From the NCBI RefSeq assembly GCF_963667775.1, contig NZ_OY764015.1, forward strand, positions 2,153,001-2,217,000: a stretch of 64,000 bases of DNA, given 5' to 3'. Source of the DNA: an uncultured Trichococcus sp. GTDB lineage: Bacteria; Bacillota; Bacilli; Lactobacillales; Aerococcaceae. The position numbers were made by a program, and so were the translations under genes. Below, in pieces: positions 9,151 to 18,072 of the stretch. The stretch's first letter is position 1; every line of letters starts with the position of its first letter. Below the pieces are notes generated by a model. The model was not told where the DNA came from and did not search any database. It was given only the letters and a program-made list of their open reading frames with translations.

Positions 9151-10203
9151 TTATATTTCGGGCTTATGTTGTTTTAACCATTTGTTCGGTGGCAGACCAA
9201 CTAGTTTAACAAAATTTTTATTCATATGGCTAGAATCAAAATAACCGACTTTCTGACTGATTTCTGTTAACGTATAATCTGTATGTTGCATTAAATACTT
9301 AGCTTCATCTAAACGTGCTAGTTCAACAATTTGCTTGAAATTTTGCCCAGTATTCTTCTTTATCAATTTGCTTAGGTACGCTTCACTATATGAAAATATA
9401 TCAGATAGTTCTTTCAAAGTGACACTATTGTAATTCACCTTAATAAAGTTCAAGATGGGATGAATAAATGCCGCTGCATTTATTTCAGCATTATCGATGA
9501 CGGTTTCAGGGGTGAAGCAGCGACTTAGTTCAATAAAAATTTCGTTCACATAGGCTCCAATCAAGTCCTCAAAAAATAAATTTTTATTTGTAAATTCATG
9601 AAATGATTGCACCATGCGATTCATAATTTTCTCGTGGCCATTCGTTTTAAACAATAAATAAGGTGTTGCATTATTTGCAACAGAAATATTTTTAAAAAAA
9701 TATCCAATCATATCATTACGCGTTAAAATATGAGAAAAGTACTGACTAAAGCTTTCCTCATGCAACAATACATTAAAGATAACATCATTATCATCTACAG
9801 CTAACATTGCATGAACTGTAGAGGGTGCCATAAAACAAAAATCGCCTTTATTCATTACGATTGCTTTTCCATTAATAAAATTTGTACAAGACCCATTTAA
9901 AACATAAATCAATTCAACAAAATCATGATTGTGCAGAATTGGATAAGAGTATCTTCCATGACGGGATAAATAAATATTTTTCTGAGAATAGATTTTATTA
10001 GGCGTAATTGTTAGCCCTGTACCATTCTTAGTTGTATCTCGATAAAATGCCCGTAAGTCTTCTATTTGTGTATTGGTTGATACCAAACGATAATATTCTT
10101 CATAACTCATAGGAGCGGTGTACAATTCTCTGTTTCTATCAGACAAATACATTTCTTTATTCTTTCTCTCGATCTCATTTAAATGAAACTCTTCTGATTT
10201 CAT
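9151..10203 (-). CDS. AraC-family transcriptional regulator with cupin sensor domain
   Basis: A 350-residue regulator. The chosen ATG (MKSEEFHLNE) follows GGAGGTGAGG by a short spacer; the reading frame extends further upstream but without a better site. Residues about 90-180 form an AraC-type cupin (HNHDFVELIYVLNGSCTNFING, FMAPSTVHAM), and the C-terminal 100 residues hold two helix-turn-helix motifs (TLKELSDIFSYSEAYLSKLIKK and TLTEISQKVGYFDSSHMNKNF). Its gene precedes the GH78 rhamnosidase, which it probably controls in response to rhamnose or a rhamnoside; the ligand is not determinable. It could also act on the PTS operon that ends just upstream. Confidence 0.88.
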   Translation of the reverse strand: MKSEEFHLNEIERKNKEMYLSDRNRELYTAPMSYEEYYRLVSTNTQIEDLRAFYRDTTKNGTGLTITPNKIYSQKNIYLSRHGRYSYPILHNHDFVELIYVLNGSCTNFINGKAIVMNKGDFCFMAPSTVHAMLAVDDNDVIFNVLLHEESFSQYFSHILTRNDMIGYFFKNISVANNATPYLLFKTNGHEKIMNRMVQSFHEFTNKNLFFEDLIGAYVNEIFIELSRCFTPETVIDNAEINAAAFIHPILNFIKVNYNSVTLKELSDIFSYSEAYLSKLIKKNTGQNFKQIVELARLDEAKYLMQHTDYTLTEISQKVGYFDSSHMNKNFVKLVGLPPNKWLKQHKPEI

Positions 10204-10315
10204 TTTCCTCACCTCCAATAATTCTGCTGTCTTTAATGCATAGTCTAGCATAAATTTTAACGTAGCATATTTCTTTTTGATGCACTGGCCCCTTGGGAGG
10301 AAGTTCGTTTTTTTA

Positions 10316-10362
10316 TAACAAAAAAATCCCCACAATCGCATGCATTACGCGATTTATGGGGA
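10316..10362 (-). terminator. Terminator of the mannose-family PTS operon
   Basis: On the minus strand AATCCCCATAAATCGCG and CGCGATT-TGGGGATT type arms form a long stem closed by an A/T-rich loop, followed by a T-run. It lies about 60 bases after the IID stop. Confidence 0.85.
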
Positions 10363-10415
10363 TTTCTCGGTTTAACCATAACAAGAATGGTCAACCAAGA
10401 TATTATTTCTTGCTA

Positions 10416-11252
10416 TTAATAAGTCAATCCTGGGTTGAAGAATCCAACCAAAACGCCGACAAAGGCAACGACTACCAAAATCAACATGACTTTAATTGGT
10501 GACATGTTCTTTTTGGACAGCAAGTACCAGCAGCCTACTACAAAGGAAGCCGTCAATAATCCCGGATATACGGAATCGAATTTGTCTTGCAGCGTCAAAA
10601 TGCTATTTCCGTCCGACCCAACCAACGTGAACGAAGTTTTGACACTTACCCAAGTAGCAGCAACAGCCCCAATGACCATTCCGCCCAATAAAGTGATCGA
10701 TTCGCGTAACGCCAATCCTTGTGGCCCTACCAAGAAATCGACAGCTTTACCGCCTACTTCAAATCCTTTGAAGTAAAGAAATTTCATTCCCAAGTATGCA
10801 ATCAGGTTCCACACGATTATGTAGAAGATTGCGCCTAACGGTGAACCATCAGTGGACAAGCCCAGTGCGATACCTAATAGAATCGGAATCAGAGTTCCAA
10901 CGATAAGGGAATCACCGATACCCGCTAAAGGTCCCATCAGACCAGCACGTAACCCATTGATTGTTTCGTCATCAACATCCGCTGCCCCATTGGCACGAGC
11001 GACTTCCAAACCAGCTGTAATACCGACTACGACTGTACCGATTTGTGGTTCCGTATTGAAGAAGGCAGTATAGGTTTTCATCGATCTTTCTTGATCTTCT
11101 TTTTTATCATAAAGTTCTTCAATGATCGGCAGCATCGAACATAGATAGCCAAATGTTTGCATATGTTCTTGAGAGAAACATGTCAGGTTTCCGTAATACC
11201 AATTGTGGAAAGATTTAGTTAACGTTTTTTTGCTTAATTCCTTGTCCATCAT
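10416..11252 (-). CDS. PTS mannose/fructose/sorbose family, component IID
   Basis: A 278-residue membrane subunit that with IIC forms the sugar channel of a mannose-class phosphotransferase system. It shows the IID hallmarks: SFHNWYYGNLTCFSQEHMQ near the N-terminus, FFNTEPQIGTVVVGI, and the glycine-rich GLMGPLAGIGDSLIVGTLIPIL, with a hydrophobic C-terminal end. The start chosen is the ATG-ATG pair 9 bases after GAGGAGG, one base beyond the IIC stop; a longer N-terminal version would put the ribosome binding site inside the gene. It is the last gene of the operon IIA-IIB-IIC-IID and is followed by a strong terminator. Transported sugar unknown. Confidence 0.93.
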   Translation of the reverse strand: MMDKELSKKTLTKSFHNWYYGNLTCFSQEHMQTFGYLCSMLPIIEELYDKKEDQERSMKTYTAFFNTEPQIGTVVVGITAGLEVARANGAADVDDETINGLRAGLMGPLAGIGDSLIVGTLIPILLGIALGLSTDGSPLGAIFYIIVWNLIAYLGMKFLYFKGFEVGGKAVDFLVGPQGLALRESITLLGGMVIGAVAATWVSVKTSFTLVGSDGNSILTLQDKFDSVYPGLLTASFVVGCWYLLSKKNMSPIKVMLILVVVAFVGVLVGFFNPGLTY

Positions 11253-11253
11253 C

Positions 11254-12087
11254 TTAAATGTCCTCCTCTTCATCGCCGCTCACTGAAACCATTCTTTGCA
11301 ATGACAGCAGTTTGATGCGGTAGTTGATTAATGCAAACATAGCCGCAACCACTGTCGCTGAAACTAAGTTGATCCCTAATGACGCAGCCAAAGTGAAACC
11401 GAAGAAGAAGGGAATGAAGTCTACTGCTTTGGTAACGATTTGTTTCAACAGAATCGCAATCCCGACGCAAGGAAGCAAGGATCCGACTGTGAATAAGGTT
11501 TTCATTGCCAACCCATCCATCGGTAAGGTTGTTTTGATTACCTCTACAACGTCAGCTCCCAATTTACACATGATCAAGGTTGGAATAAAGGAGAAGAAGA
11601 AATGGGAAATCCAAGGCAAGCCCATGTTGACTGTATATAACTTATGGAATTCACCTTTTTCCACCGCTTTCCAACCGATGTGTTGCCAAGCCAAGTTAGC
11701 CGTTGCAGTTCCGTAAAATAATACGGTACCCAAAGTCCCGACCATCGTACCGAATGATGTAGCTAGTGCTGCACCTTCTACGCTGAGAGCCGTCAAACCA
11801 TAGCTTTTTAAAGCTACCATCGCAAGCGGGATACCGATATAACTGACTGCGCGAACGTCAGCTGAGACCGTTCCGCCAGGAGTGACCAATGCGATGTATA
11901 CGATTTGCATTGCCGCGCCGACTAAAATACCCGTTTGGATATCGCCTAAAATAATGCCTGATACTAAACCACCGATTAAAGGACGACCTAATGTATAATT
12001 TCCGAATGATGTACCACCTAAACCAGGCATACTTGATAAGCAGGCGAACAGCCCTAGCATAGCTGCTTGAATCCAACTAATTGTCAT
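11254..12087 (-). CDS. PTS mannose/fructose/sorbose family, component IIC
   Basis: A 277-residue polytopic membrane protein, the second half of the mannose-class permease. Typical IIC segments are visible: the glycine-rich LGRPLIGGLVSGIILGDIQTGILVGAAMQI (in part) near residues 30-65, VTPGGTVSADVRAVSYIG at about 70-90, and several further hydrophobic helices. GGGGAG precedes the ATG. It lies between IIB and IID and its stop is one base from the IID start, so the two partner subunits are translated together. Confidence 0.93.
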   Translation of the reverse strand: MTISWIQAAMLGLFACLSSMPGLGGTSFGNYTLGRPLIGGLVSGIILGDIQTGILVGAAMQIVYIALVTPGGTVSADVRAVSYIGIPLAMVALKSYGLTALSVEGAALATSFGTMVGTLGTVLFYGTATANLAWQHIGWKAVEKGEFHKLYTVNMGLPWISHFFFSFIPTLIMCKLGADVVEVIKTTLPMDGLAMKTLFTVGSLLPCVGIAILLKQIVTKAVDFIPFFFGFTLAASLGINLVSATVVAAMFALINYRIKLLSLQRMVSVSGDEEEDI

Positions 12088-12111
12088 AATTTCTTCTCCC
12101 CTTTTGTTTTT

Positions 12112-12606
12112 TTATTTAAAACCAAATTTGCTTCTGAAGTTTTCCCATGTTCCGATTGAAACATCAGGCAGTAAGGCAAATTTAATTTTATAACCAGCTT
12201 GATACATTGCTTCAAAGGCCTCTGCTTCTGCTTGTGTGATCGATTGGTTATTTCCCAATTTCGTAGCACCTTCACGGTCATTGCACGGACCTACGATCAC
12301 AGTATCGATTCCGGGTTTGAATTTTTGATCCACCAAAATCTTTTTCATGTCCAAAGGATCTTTGGTGATCAGGAAATAGCGATCTTTGCTGTCCAATACT
12401 TTTTGATTTTTTTGTTGCCATTCCTCATTGGTCCAAATGAACGTTTTTAAACCACTGGCGCTCTTATAGGCCGCTTTTAGAACGTCGCTCTGAGCCGCCT
12501 TATCATTCACAGCTACCAACCCGTCACAAGGGAACTCTTTTGCCCAACGCGTACAGGTTTGCCCGTGGATCATACGATCATCAATCCGAATAAATGATAC
12601 TGTCAT
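12112..12606 (-). CDS. PTS mannose/fructose/sorbose family, component IIB
   Basis: A 164-residue cytoplasmic phosphocarrier that passes phosphate from IIA to the sugar. The active-site histidine is His14 in RIDDRMIHGQ, the signature of this class. The rest (VAVNDKAAQSD, TIVGPCNDREGATKLGNNQSI, LLPDVSIGTWENF) follows the family along its full length. AGGGGG precedes the ATG, and IIA lies 14 bases upstream in the operon. The sequence between IIB and IIC shows only a ribosome binding site. Confidence 0.93.
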   Translation of the reverse strand: MTVSFIRIDDRMIHGQTCTRWAKEFPCDGLVAVNDKAAQSDVLKAAYKSASGLKTFIWTNEEWQQKNQKVLDSKDRYFLITKDPLDMKKILVDQKFKPGIDTVIVGPCNDREGATKLGNNQSITQAEAEAFEAMYQAGYKIKFALLPDVSIGTWENFRSKFGFK

Positions 12607-12620
12607 TTTTCTTTCCCCCT

Positions 12621-13046
12621 CTAAATTTCGTCGTCTTCTTCTGGTTGTTCTAATTTGAATTCCTGCAAAGCTGCTTTCGCTTCGGATACGACCGTAGCAG
12701 TAAAAGTTTCTTTATCCAAGCTGTCTTTCATCAGAACTGATGTTAAAGCCAATGGCAAGTTCATGCCGCCGATAGTGATCGTATTGGCAAGTTTGCCTTC
12801 ATCCGCTAAAACATTCAATGAAGTTGTCAAAGGTGAGCCGCCTACAATATCAGCAAGCAAGATGATTTCATCCTCCCCGGTCACAGCTTTAATGCTTTCC
12901 TTGAACATCAAAGCAAACTCATCTGCTGTTTTCCCGTCAGGCAATCCAACTGCGATCACATCATCCCGTTTTCCAGCCAGCATATCCAACGATGTCTTTA
13001 AGCCCGTCGCAAAATCACCGTGGCTTACCAGAACCACATATTTCAA
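12621..13046 (-). CDS. PTS mannose/fructose/sorbose family, component IIA
   Basis: A 141-residue cytoplasmic EIIA of the mannose class. The phosphorylated residue is His9 (VVLVSHGDFATGL), and LADIVGGSPLTTSLNVLA and GGMNLPLALTSVLM match the family. The start codon is TTG, supported by AGGAGG seven bases upstream. It is the first gene of the IIA-IIB-IIC-IID operon and receives phosphate from HPr. Transcription starts downstream of a region with a cre-like site and the inverted repeat shared with the sensor operon. Confidence 0.93.
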   Translation of the reverse strand: MKYVVLVSHGDFATGLKTSLDMLAGKRDDVIAVGLPDGKTADEFALMFKESIKAVTGEDEIILLADIVGGSPLTTSLNVLADEGKLANTITIGGMNLPLALTSVLMKDSLDKETFTATVVSEAKAALQEFKLEQPEEDDEI

Positions 13047-13096
13047 ATTATTTCCTCCTTCGCGTATATCAATTAGCCTCTAAAGAATACCACCCA

Positions 13097-13110
13097 TCGA
13101 AGCGCTTGCA
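13097..13110 (-). promoter_or_regulatory. cre-like site before the mannose-family PTS operon
   Basis: On the minus strand TGCAAGCGCTTCGA matches the cre consensus at 12 of 14 positions around a palindromic GCGC core. It lies about 50 bases before the IIA start, so CcpA repression is likely. Confidence 0.6.
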
Positions 13111-13120
13111 TCGTGTCGCG

Positions 13121-13141
13121 TGTCAACACATCCATGTGACA
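13121..13141. promoter_or_regulatory. Inverted repeat TGTCA-N11-TGACA before the PTS operon
   Basis: TGTCA (13121-13125) and TGACA (13137-13141) flank 11 bases, the same arms and spacing as at 17604-17624 before the sensor operon. The minus-strand TTGACA that overlaps it resembles a -35 element. It is a candidate binding site for the response regulator encoded at 14638-15318. Confidence 0.5.
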
Positions 13142-13223
13142 TTTGACATGAAATAATTAAAAATGTTCACAACCGGGCTACGGTTTGGCGGGGTATCTCT
13201 GCGCATAAATTCAATTCCCATAC

Positions 13224-13272
13224 AAAAAAAAGCTGCATCAAAGCCAGAAAATCCTGTTCTGGCTTTGATGCA
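13224..13272 (-). terminator. Terminator of the sensor operon
   Basis: TGCATCAAAGCCAGA (13234-13248) and TCTGGCTTTGATGCA (13258-13272) form a perfect 15-bp stem with a 9-base loop. On the minus strand a run of eight T follows. It separates the signalling operon from the PTS operon. Confidence 0.92.
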
Positions 13273-13352
13273 ACTTCTATTCGTGTTGCGGTATACAGCG
13301 GATTCCTCGGACTTAACAGACCTCATCCTCCGCGTGACATTTGTCATTCCGA

Positions 13353-14636
13353 TTATTTTAAAAGATTATCGATTTCTTTTTCGATGTCGACCAGCTCATC
13401 CTCAATTTTATTTTCATTCAACGCATTCGTGATCAGATAATCGCATCTTTCGATGATATTGTTGTACTTCTTGAATTTCGGTTCGATCACCGCGTTTTCG
13501 ATGATAGCATCCAACACAGCTTGCTTTAAGGAATAATTGCTCATGGCATCCTGATCCAGCAGCGCTTTGGTGCTGTCGCTGGCCATCACACTCTTCAAAG
13601 CGGAAGCCCCTTGAGAATTTTCAAATAATTCCTGTTGAATTTCTTGGTCAATCGTTAAGGTTTCCAGAAACTCAAACGCTAATTGTTGCTGCGTCGTTTT
13701 GGAATTTATCGCGATCAAAGAGGTGGCTATTTGGGAAGTCTTTTGATTAGCGATTGTCCCGGGCATCGCCAAGCAACTCCATTTGAAAGTAGAATATTTA
13801 CTCACGCGATAAGGATATGGTTGATAAGTCCGGTATTGCGCAAACGTCAACGGGCAAAAAGCGACATTGCCTTTATCGAAGTCCTCTGACGATACTTGAT
13901 AACCTTTGTTCAGATCCTTCAGTTTTTGAACATAGGATAAGGCTTCTCTTACATCGCTTTGATTCAGATTGCTTGAGGCACCCTCCTCATCAAACAGACG
14001 GATGCCATAACCATTGACCGCATCTTGCCATTTGAAACCATAGGAGCCATACTGATCGATCGTGCCATCGCCATCCGTATCCTTGGTTACTTGTGCACAG
14101 ATTTGATAAAATTCTTCGATCGTCCAGTTACCCTCAGGTATCGTAATGCCTTCCTTTTCCAACAGATCGCGATTGACGCACATCATGGTCGGATTGATCT
14201 CATAGGGTAAGGCATATTGCGTATTTTGGTAACTGCCCGAACTGAGCGCACTCTCATAGAAGATATCGGTGCTTACGTTGTTAGCTTTGATCAATTCATC
14301 CAACGGCATCAATGCGCCCAATGAAGACAACTTATTGAAGTCTTCAGCCAGAACCATAAAAACATCCGGTTGCTCCCCACTGGCGATGTTGGATGCCAAC
14401 CAGGCTGAATAATCTTGTTTCAAAATGCCGCTCTTATATTCTATCGTTACATTAGGATGTTCCTTTTCGAATTTTCCGATGGCATCATCGATCACTTTAT
14501 AACTTTCCGCATTGTAGACATCCCAATTGCTGCCGGTGAACATCCCCAGCGTAATCGTGATTTCCCTGCGAGAGCTGACAAACAGATAAATCATCAACAG
14601 ACTAAAGCCGATTAATGCGAGGAACAGCTTTTTCAT
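13353..14636 (-). CDS. Extracellular solute-binding protein, family 1 (membrane-anchored)
   Basis: About 428 residues. MKKLFLALIGFSLLMIYLF is a membrane segment without a lipobox cysteine or a clear cleavage site, so the protein is probably anchored. The remainder follows family 1 sugar-binding proteins: FEKEHPNVTIEYKSG, SGEQPDVFMVLAEDF, LPYEINPTMMCVNRDLLEKEGI, and a C-terminal lobe. The start is uncertain: an ATG three codons upstream overlaps the response-regulator stop. It is the last gene of an operon with another sugar-binding protein, a histidine kinase and a response regulator, and there are no ABC permease genes here. It is therefore more likely to present a sugar to the sensor than to a transporter; that role is inference. 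Confidence 0.85.
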   Translation of the reverse strand: MKKLFLALIGFSLLMIYLFVSSRREITITLGMFTGSNWDVYNAESYKVIDDAIGKFEKEHPNVTIEYKSGILKQDYSAWLASNIASGEQPDVFMVLAEDFNKLSSLGALMPLDELIKANNVSTDIFYESALSSGSYQNTQYALPYEINPTMMCVNRDLLEKEGITIPEGNWTIEEFYQICAQVTKDTDGDGTIDQYGSYGFKWQDAVNGYGIRLFDEEGASSNLNQSDVREALSYVQKLKDLNKGYQVSSEDFDKGNVAFCPLTFAQYRTYQPYPYRVSKYSTFKWSCLAMPGTIANQKTSQIATSLIAINSKTTQQQLAFEFLETLTIDQEIQQELFENSQGASALKSVMASDSTKALLDQDAMSNYSLKQAVLDAIIENAVIEPKFKKYNNIIERCDYLITNALNENKIEDELVDIEKEIDNLLK

Positions 14637-14637
14637 T

Positions 14638-15318
14638 TTAGTCATTCTCAGTACCAAAGTCTTTTGCGGTTTGGCCCGTTTGGACTGCCCATATTGCCAG
14701 TTGGGTCCGATCCCTTAAATCCAATTTGGACAAAATGGTGCTGAGGTAATTCCGGACCGTTCCCTCCGACAAGAACAGCTTTTGCGATATTTCTTTGTTG
14801 GACAGGCCGAATCCCACTTGTTGGATGACCTTCATTTCACGGTTGGAGATATCCGCAACATTTTTGTCATCCACTTGGATCGCATAACTGCTGGTTACCA
14901 TTTGCGAGAATTTTTTGAATACTTTGGTGGCGATATCCGGGTTGATCATCGCGCCCCCATTCACGACAGTCAGAATAGCCTGATGCAAACCGTCCATGCT
15001 GACGCCTTTCAACAGATAACCGCTGGCGCCGTATTTCAAGGCACTGAACACAAACTCATCGTCATCAAAAGTAGTCAGGATAATGATTTTGATGTCAGGG
15101 TATTGTTCCTTCACCATCTTCGTGCAGTAGACGCCATCCATTTTGGGCATCCGGATGTCCATCAGAATGACATCCGGTTTGCATTTCTTGATGCTTTCCA
15201 GCACTTCAAAACCATCAGCTACGGTCGAGACAACTTCAAGATCCGGTTTGGTTGACAGGACAATTTCCAAGGATTGTCTTATCAACTCTTGATCATCGGC
15301 AATCATTATTTTAATCAT
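14638..15318 (-). CDS. LuxR/NarL-type response regulator
   Basis: A 226-residue two-component regulator. The receiver domain (1-120) has the acidic pocket ADD at 7-9, the phospho-acceptor Asp54 in ILMDIRMPKMDG and the conserved Lys near 104. The C-terminal domain (about 160-215) is a LuxR helix-turn-helix: ISNREMKVIQQVGFGLSNKEI, FLSEGTVRNYLSTI. The gene overlaps the kinase gene by 8 bases (AGGGG before the ATG), so they are a cognate pair. Likely targets are promoters carrying the TGTCA-N11-TGACA repeat upstream of this operon and of the mannose-family PTS. Confidence 0.95.
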   Translation of the reverse strand: MIKIMIADDQELIRQSLEIVLSTKPDLEVVSTVADGFEVLESIKKCKPDVILMDIRMPKMDGVYCTKMVKEQYPDIKIIILTTFDDDEFVFSALKYGASGYLLKGVSMDGLHQAILTVVNGGAMINPDIATKVFKKFSQMVTSSYAIQVDDKNVADISNREMKVIQQVGFGLSNKEISQKLFLSEGTVRNYLSTILSKLDLRDRTQLAIWAVQTGQTAKDFGTEND

Positions 15319-16609
15319 AATTAATTCCCCTTTCGAGCGGAATTTCTATGGCAGTCCGGAAACCGTTCTCGCCAGAAAAATTGATCTTCCCATTTAAGAT
15401 AGAAACGCGTTCACACATCTGCTTTAACCCATAACCACATTTGATGCTTTCACAGCCCGTACCATTATCTTGGATGATGATTACATATTCATCATCGTAG
15501 ACAAACATATTGATTTCAATCTCTGTGGCATGCCCGTGCCGCAAAGAATTGGTGATCGATTCTTGGATCATCCTGAAAATAATGTCCTCTTTCGTATTCT
15601 CAATATCAACATTATCCCATTTGTAATGTAAATCTATTTTCAGATTGGATACGCCTTCATACTCGGCGATCATTTTGGTCAATCCATCTTTCAGCGTGCT
15701 GTCTTCCAAAACGCCCGGGCGCAATTTATACAAGGAACGCCGCACATCTTTGATGCCCATCCTGACGACATCACTGACCAACAGCAATTGCTGTTTCGTT
15801 TTTTCCGGATCGATATCAATGATGGCAATGCAGGCATCCACACCCGCCGATATTCCGGTCAGAGCATGGCCCAGCGTATCGTGGATTTCTCGGGAAATTC
15901 TTTTCCGTTCGTTATCTTCACCAATTTTTTCGGTCAGATTTGCATAATTCTTCAATTCGACATTTACGCGTGATACCATCGCCAACTGTTCTCCGACCCG
16001 TTGTTTTTCCCTTTGTTGGACAAATAAGGAAGCCGCCAGAAAAGAGATGAAGCCCACGATATTCAGCGAAGCCAGGATGTTTCTGAAGAACAAAATCAAG
16101 GTTCTGGCTCCACTGGGATAAAAATTGATATAGGTTTCAATCGAGGGCATTCTGACAATGAGCGAAAGAATGGCATAATCAGAGATGATCAGCAGTCCAA
16201 AGCTGACGACCAACAGTGCTGGCCAATATTTAATTTTCTTTGTGTTGTACAAAATATCTGCGAACACCAACAACACGATGCCATTGTAACTGCCGTTCAA
16301 AACGATTATCAGCGTTATCATCACGATGATTTCCAGATAGATCAGCCAATAAACGATATAACTGTCTTTCGTGCGGAAGTACATGCTCGCCAGTAATACC
16401 AAAAACAATAGGATCGCCCCAAAAAAAGTCTTTTCCGGCGCCGGTGGGACATAAGACAGGTTTTCCAAAAACGCAGAGGCATACCCATGGGCCTGCAAAT
16501 ATTTTGTCGAAAGCAAAAAGATGGAGGCATTAAACAACACAATAATAAAATTCAGTAGCAATAAGGCATTATGAATATACGCTATATGCTTCGTCCCTAA
16601 ATTGATCAT
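15311..16609 (-). CDS. Membrane sensor histidine kinase, NarL partner type (HisKA_3)
   Basis: A 432-residue sensor kinase. The first 200 residues contain six or so hydrophobic segments and little extracytoplasmic sequence. They are followed by a coiled segment, the phospho-acceptor motif ISREIHDTLGHALTGI, and an HATPase domain with ESITNSLRHGHA (N box) and IIQDNGTGCE (G box). The start chosen is the ATG within TAATG at the stop of the preceding binding-protein gene; a GTG three codons earlier is an alternative. Because the kinase has no large extracellular domain of its own, the adjacent sugar-binding proteins are good candidates for its sensing partners, as XylFII is for LytS in Clostridium. 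Confidence 0.93.
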   Translation of the reverse strand: MINLGTKHIAYIHNALLLLNFIIVLFNASIFLLSTKYLQAHGYASAFLENLSYVPPAPEKTFFGAILLFLVLLASMYFRTKDSYIVYWLIYLEIIVMITLIIVLNGSYNGIVLLVFADILYNTKKIKYWPALLVVSFGLLIISDYAILSLIVRMPSIETYINFYPSGARTLILFFRNILASLNIVGFISFLAASLFVQQREKQRVGEQLAMVSRVNVELKNYANLTEKIGEDNERKRISREIHDTLGHALTGISAGVDACIAIIDIDPEKTKQQLLLVSDVVRMGIKDVRRSLYKLRPGVLEDSTLKDGLTKMIAEYEGVSNLKIDLHYKWDNVDIENTKEDIIFRMIQESITNSLRHGHATEIEINMFVYDDEYVIIIQDNGTGCESIKCGYGLKQMCERVSILNGKINFSGENGFRTAIEIPLERGINYD

Positions 16610-17565
16610 TATTGCCACCCCGAAACATCATATTCGCTGATATTGTCCTTGGTTATTAAGCTAACCGGTACAACAATCGACTTCTCATATTTTTCATCAT
16701 TAACAATTCCATAGGCTGCTTCAATCGCTTTAGCCCCCATCGTAGTTGGCGATTGCGCTGCAGTACCTTGAACTTCATCACTGTCAATCAGCAGTTTTTT
16801 CATGTCCGGTGAACCATCCACACCATAAACCAGTACTTCATGATTGATTTGTTTATCTTTTATCGCCGCCAAAGCACCCAATGCACTGGGGTCATTCAGA
16901 GCCATAACAACATCGAAATCGATTTTTTTATCAATGATTTCCATCATTACGGGCATCGCGACTTCCGTTTGGCCCAAACACTCTTCACTTGCAACAACTG
17001 CATAATTAGCATTATCTTTGATAGTATCCAGAAAACCGTTGATCCGGTCAACAGAGGATAAAGCAGCGCTGTGTTTCAAAAGCACAATCTTTGCCGAAGA
17101 CAGATTGCGCATCATATCCTTGGCACACTGCACGCCAGCATCATAATTATTGGACAAAACAGTAGTATCGGCAATGGTATCATCATCCAGCTGCGCATCA
17201 ATGACGATGATCCTGATGCCTTTTTCTTTGGCTTTTTTCAAAGAATCATTCACTTTGGAATAATCAACCGGGTTGATGATCAATACATCAATCCCCATCT
17301 CGATCAAGTCATTGATTTGTTCGTTCTGTTTATCGACATCCAGAGCCGGATCCCGGGTATATAAGATATCGCCATGATCATTGATTTGTTTTTCTATTTC
17401 ATCGGTTATGGCCTTGTAAAAGCTGTTGTTCATGGTCATATAAGTGGCACCAAAAACTATTTTTTCACTGTCGTATCTGACAAATTTATAATTGTAATAG
17501 ATGGATGAAACCGCGATGACACAAACAGAGACAATTACAGCCATCATTTTGCTTACATTTCTCAT
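16609..17565 (-). CDS. Membrane-anchored sugar-binding protein, RbsB/XylF type (Peripla_BP_4)
   Basis: About 318 residues. An N-terminal membrane segment (MMAVIVSVCVIAVSSIYY) is followed by a two-lobed periplasmic-binding fold: DLIEMGIDVLIINPVDYS, KEKGIRIIVIDAQL, VLSNNYDAGVQCAKDMM and VVMALNDPSALGALAAI are the usual ribose/xylose-type sequence blocks. The start is the ATG preceded by GGAGGGTGAGG; the frame continues nine codons upstream without support. It heads the operon and its stop overlaps the kinase start (TAATG). No ABC transporter accompanies it, which points to a sensory function. The ligand is unknown. Confidence 0.9.
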   Translation of the reverse strand: MRNVSKMMAVIVSVCVIAVSSIYYNYKFVRYDSEKIVFGATYMTMNNSFYKAITDEIEKQINDHGDILYTRDPALDVDKQNEQINDLIEMGIDVLIINPVDYSKVNDSLKKAKEKGIRIIVIDAQLDDDTIADTTVLSNNYDAGVQCAKDMMRNLSSAKIVLLKHSAALSSVDRINGFLDTIKDNANYAVVASEECLGQTEVAMPVMMEIIDKKIDFDVVMALNDPSALGALAAIKDKQINHEVLVYGVDGSPDMKKLLIDSDEVQGTAAQSPTTMGAKAIEAAYGIVNDEKYEKSIVVPVSLITKDNISEYDVSGWQ

Positions 17566-17598
17566 CAAATCCTCACCCTCCCACCTCACAGTCTATAT

Positions 17599-17629
17599 AC
17601 TTTTGTCACCAATGTAAATTGACAAAAGT
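17599..17629. promoter_or_regulatory. Perfect 10-bp inverted repeat in the sensor-operon promoter
   Basis: ACTTTTGTCA and TGACAAAAGT flank 11 bases, ending about 30 bases before the binding-protein coding start. The core TGTCA-N11-TGACA recurs at 13121-13141 upstream of the PTS operon. This is the best candidate operator of the response regulator, implying autoregulation. Confidence 0.6.
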
Positions 17630-17721
17630 CATTAATTTATGGGGCCGCTTTCTGAAAATCCTGACCAAAGCATGCTAGGAATACATGTGAGGCACGTTTA
17701 GCCCTGCCAACAAAAAGAAAA

Positions 17722-17769
17722 CAGCAAGCCCGTAGTCTCCGATCTGATGTCGGAAATGGGGGCTTGCTG
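17722..17769 (-). terminator. Terminator-like hairpin downstream of the helicase island
   Basis: CAGCAAGCCC (17722-17731) and GGGCTTGCTG (17760-17769) form an exact 10-bp stem enclosing a smaller hairpin (TCCGA/TCGGA). On the minus strand TTTTCTTTTTG follows. It probably ends transcription of the helicase operon before the sensor promoter. The remaining bases up to 18072 show only a short GATAAGG/CCTTATC hairpin and no gene. Confidence 0.75.
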
Positions 17770-18072
17770 GTTTGAAGAAATTGGTTGGAGAGAAGTCTAT
17801 CGCTCATTGTCTTTACCATGCGTTTGAAATTACCACTTATGCTTGCGCTGAAACTCTGAAAAATCGTCTATCCCATTCGCTCGTTTTGATATCGTCCGCT
17901 GAATATAACCTTGATAAGATAAGGTTTCTTCCTTATCGTCCGGTACATCGTCCGGATAATATAGCTAATCTGTCATCAAACATTTCTTTTTTGATATCGT
18001 AAATCATTGTATAACACCAATGTACGAAATCATTCATTTCATAATGTTTCCAGCGCTTCTGTAGTTTTTTTA

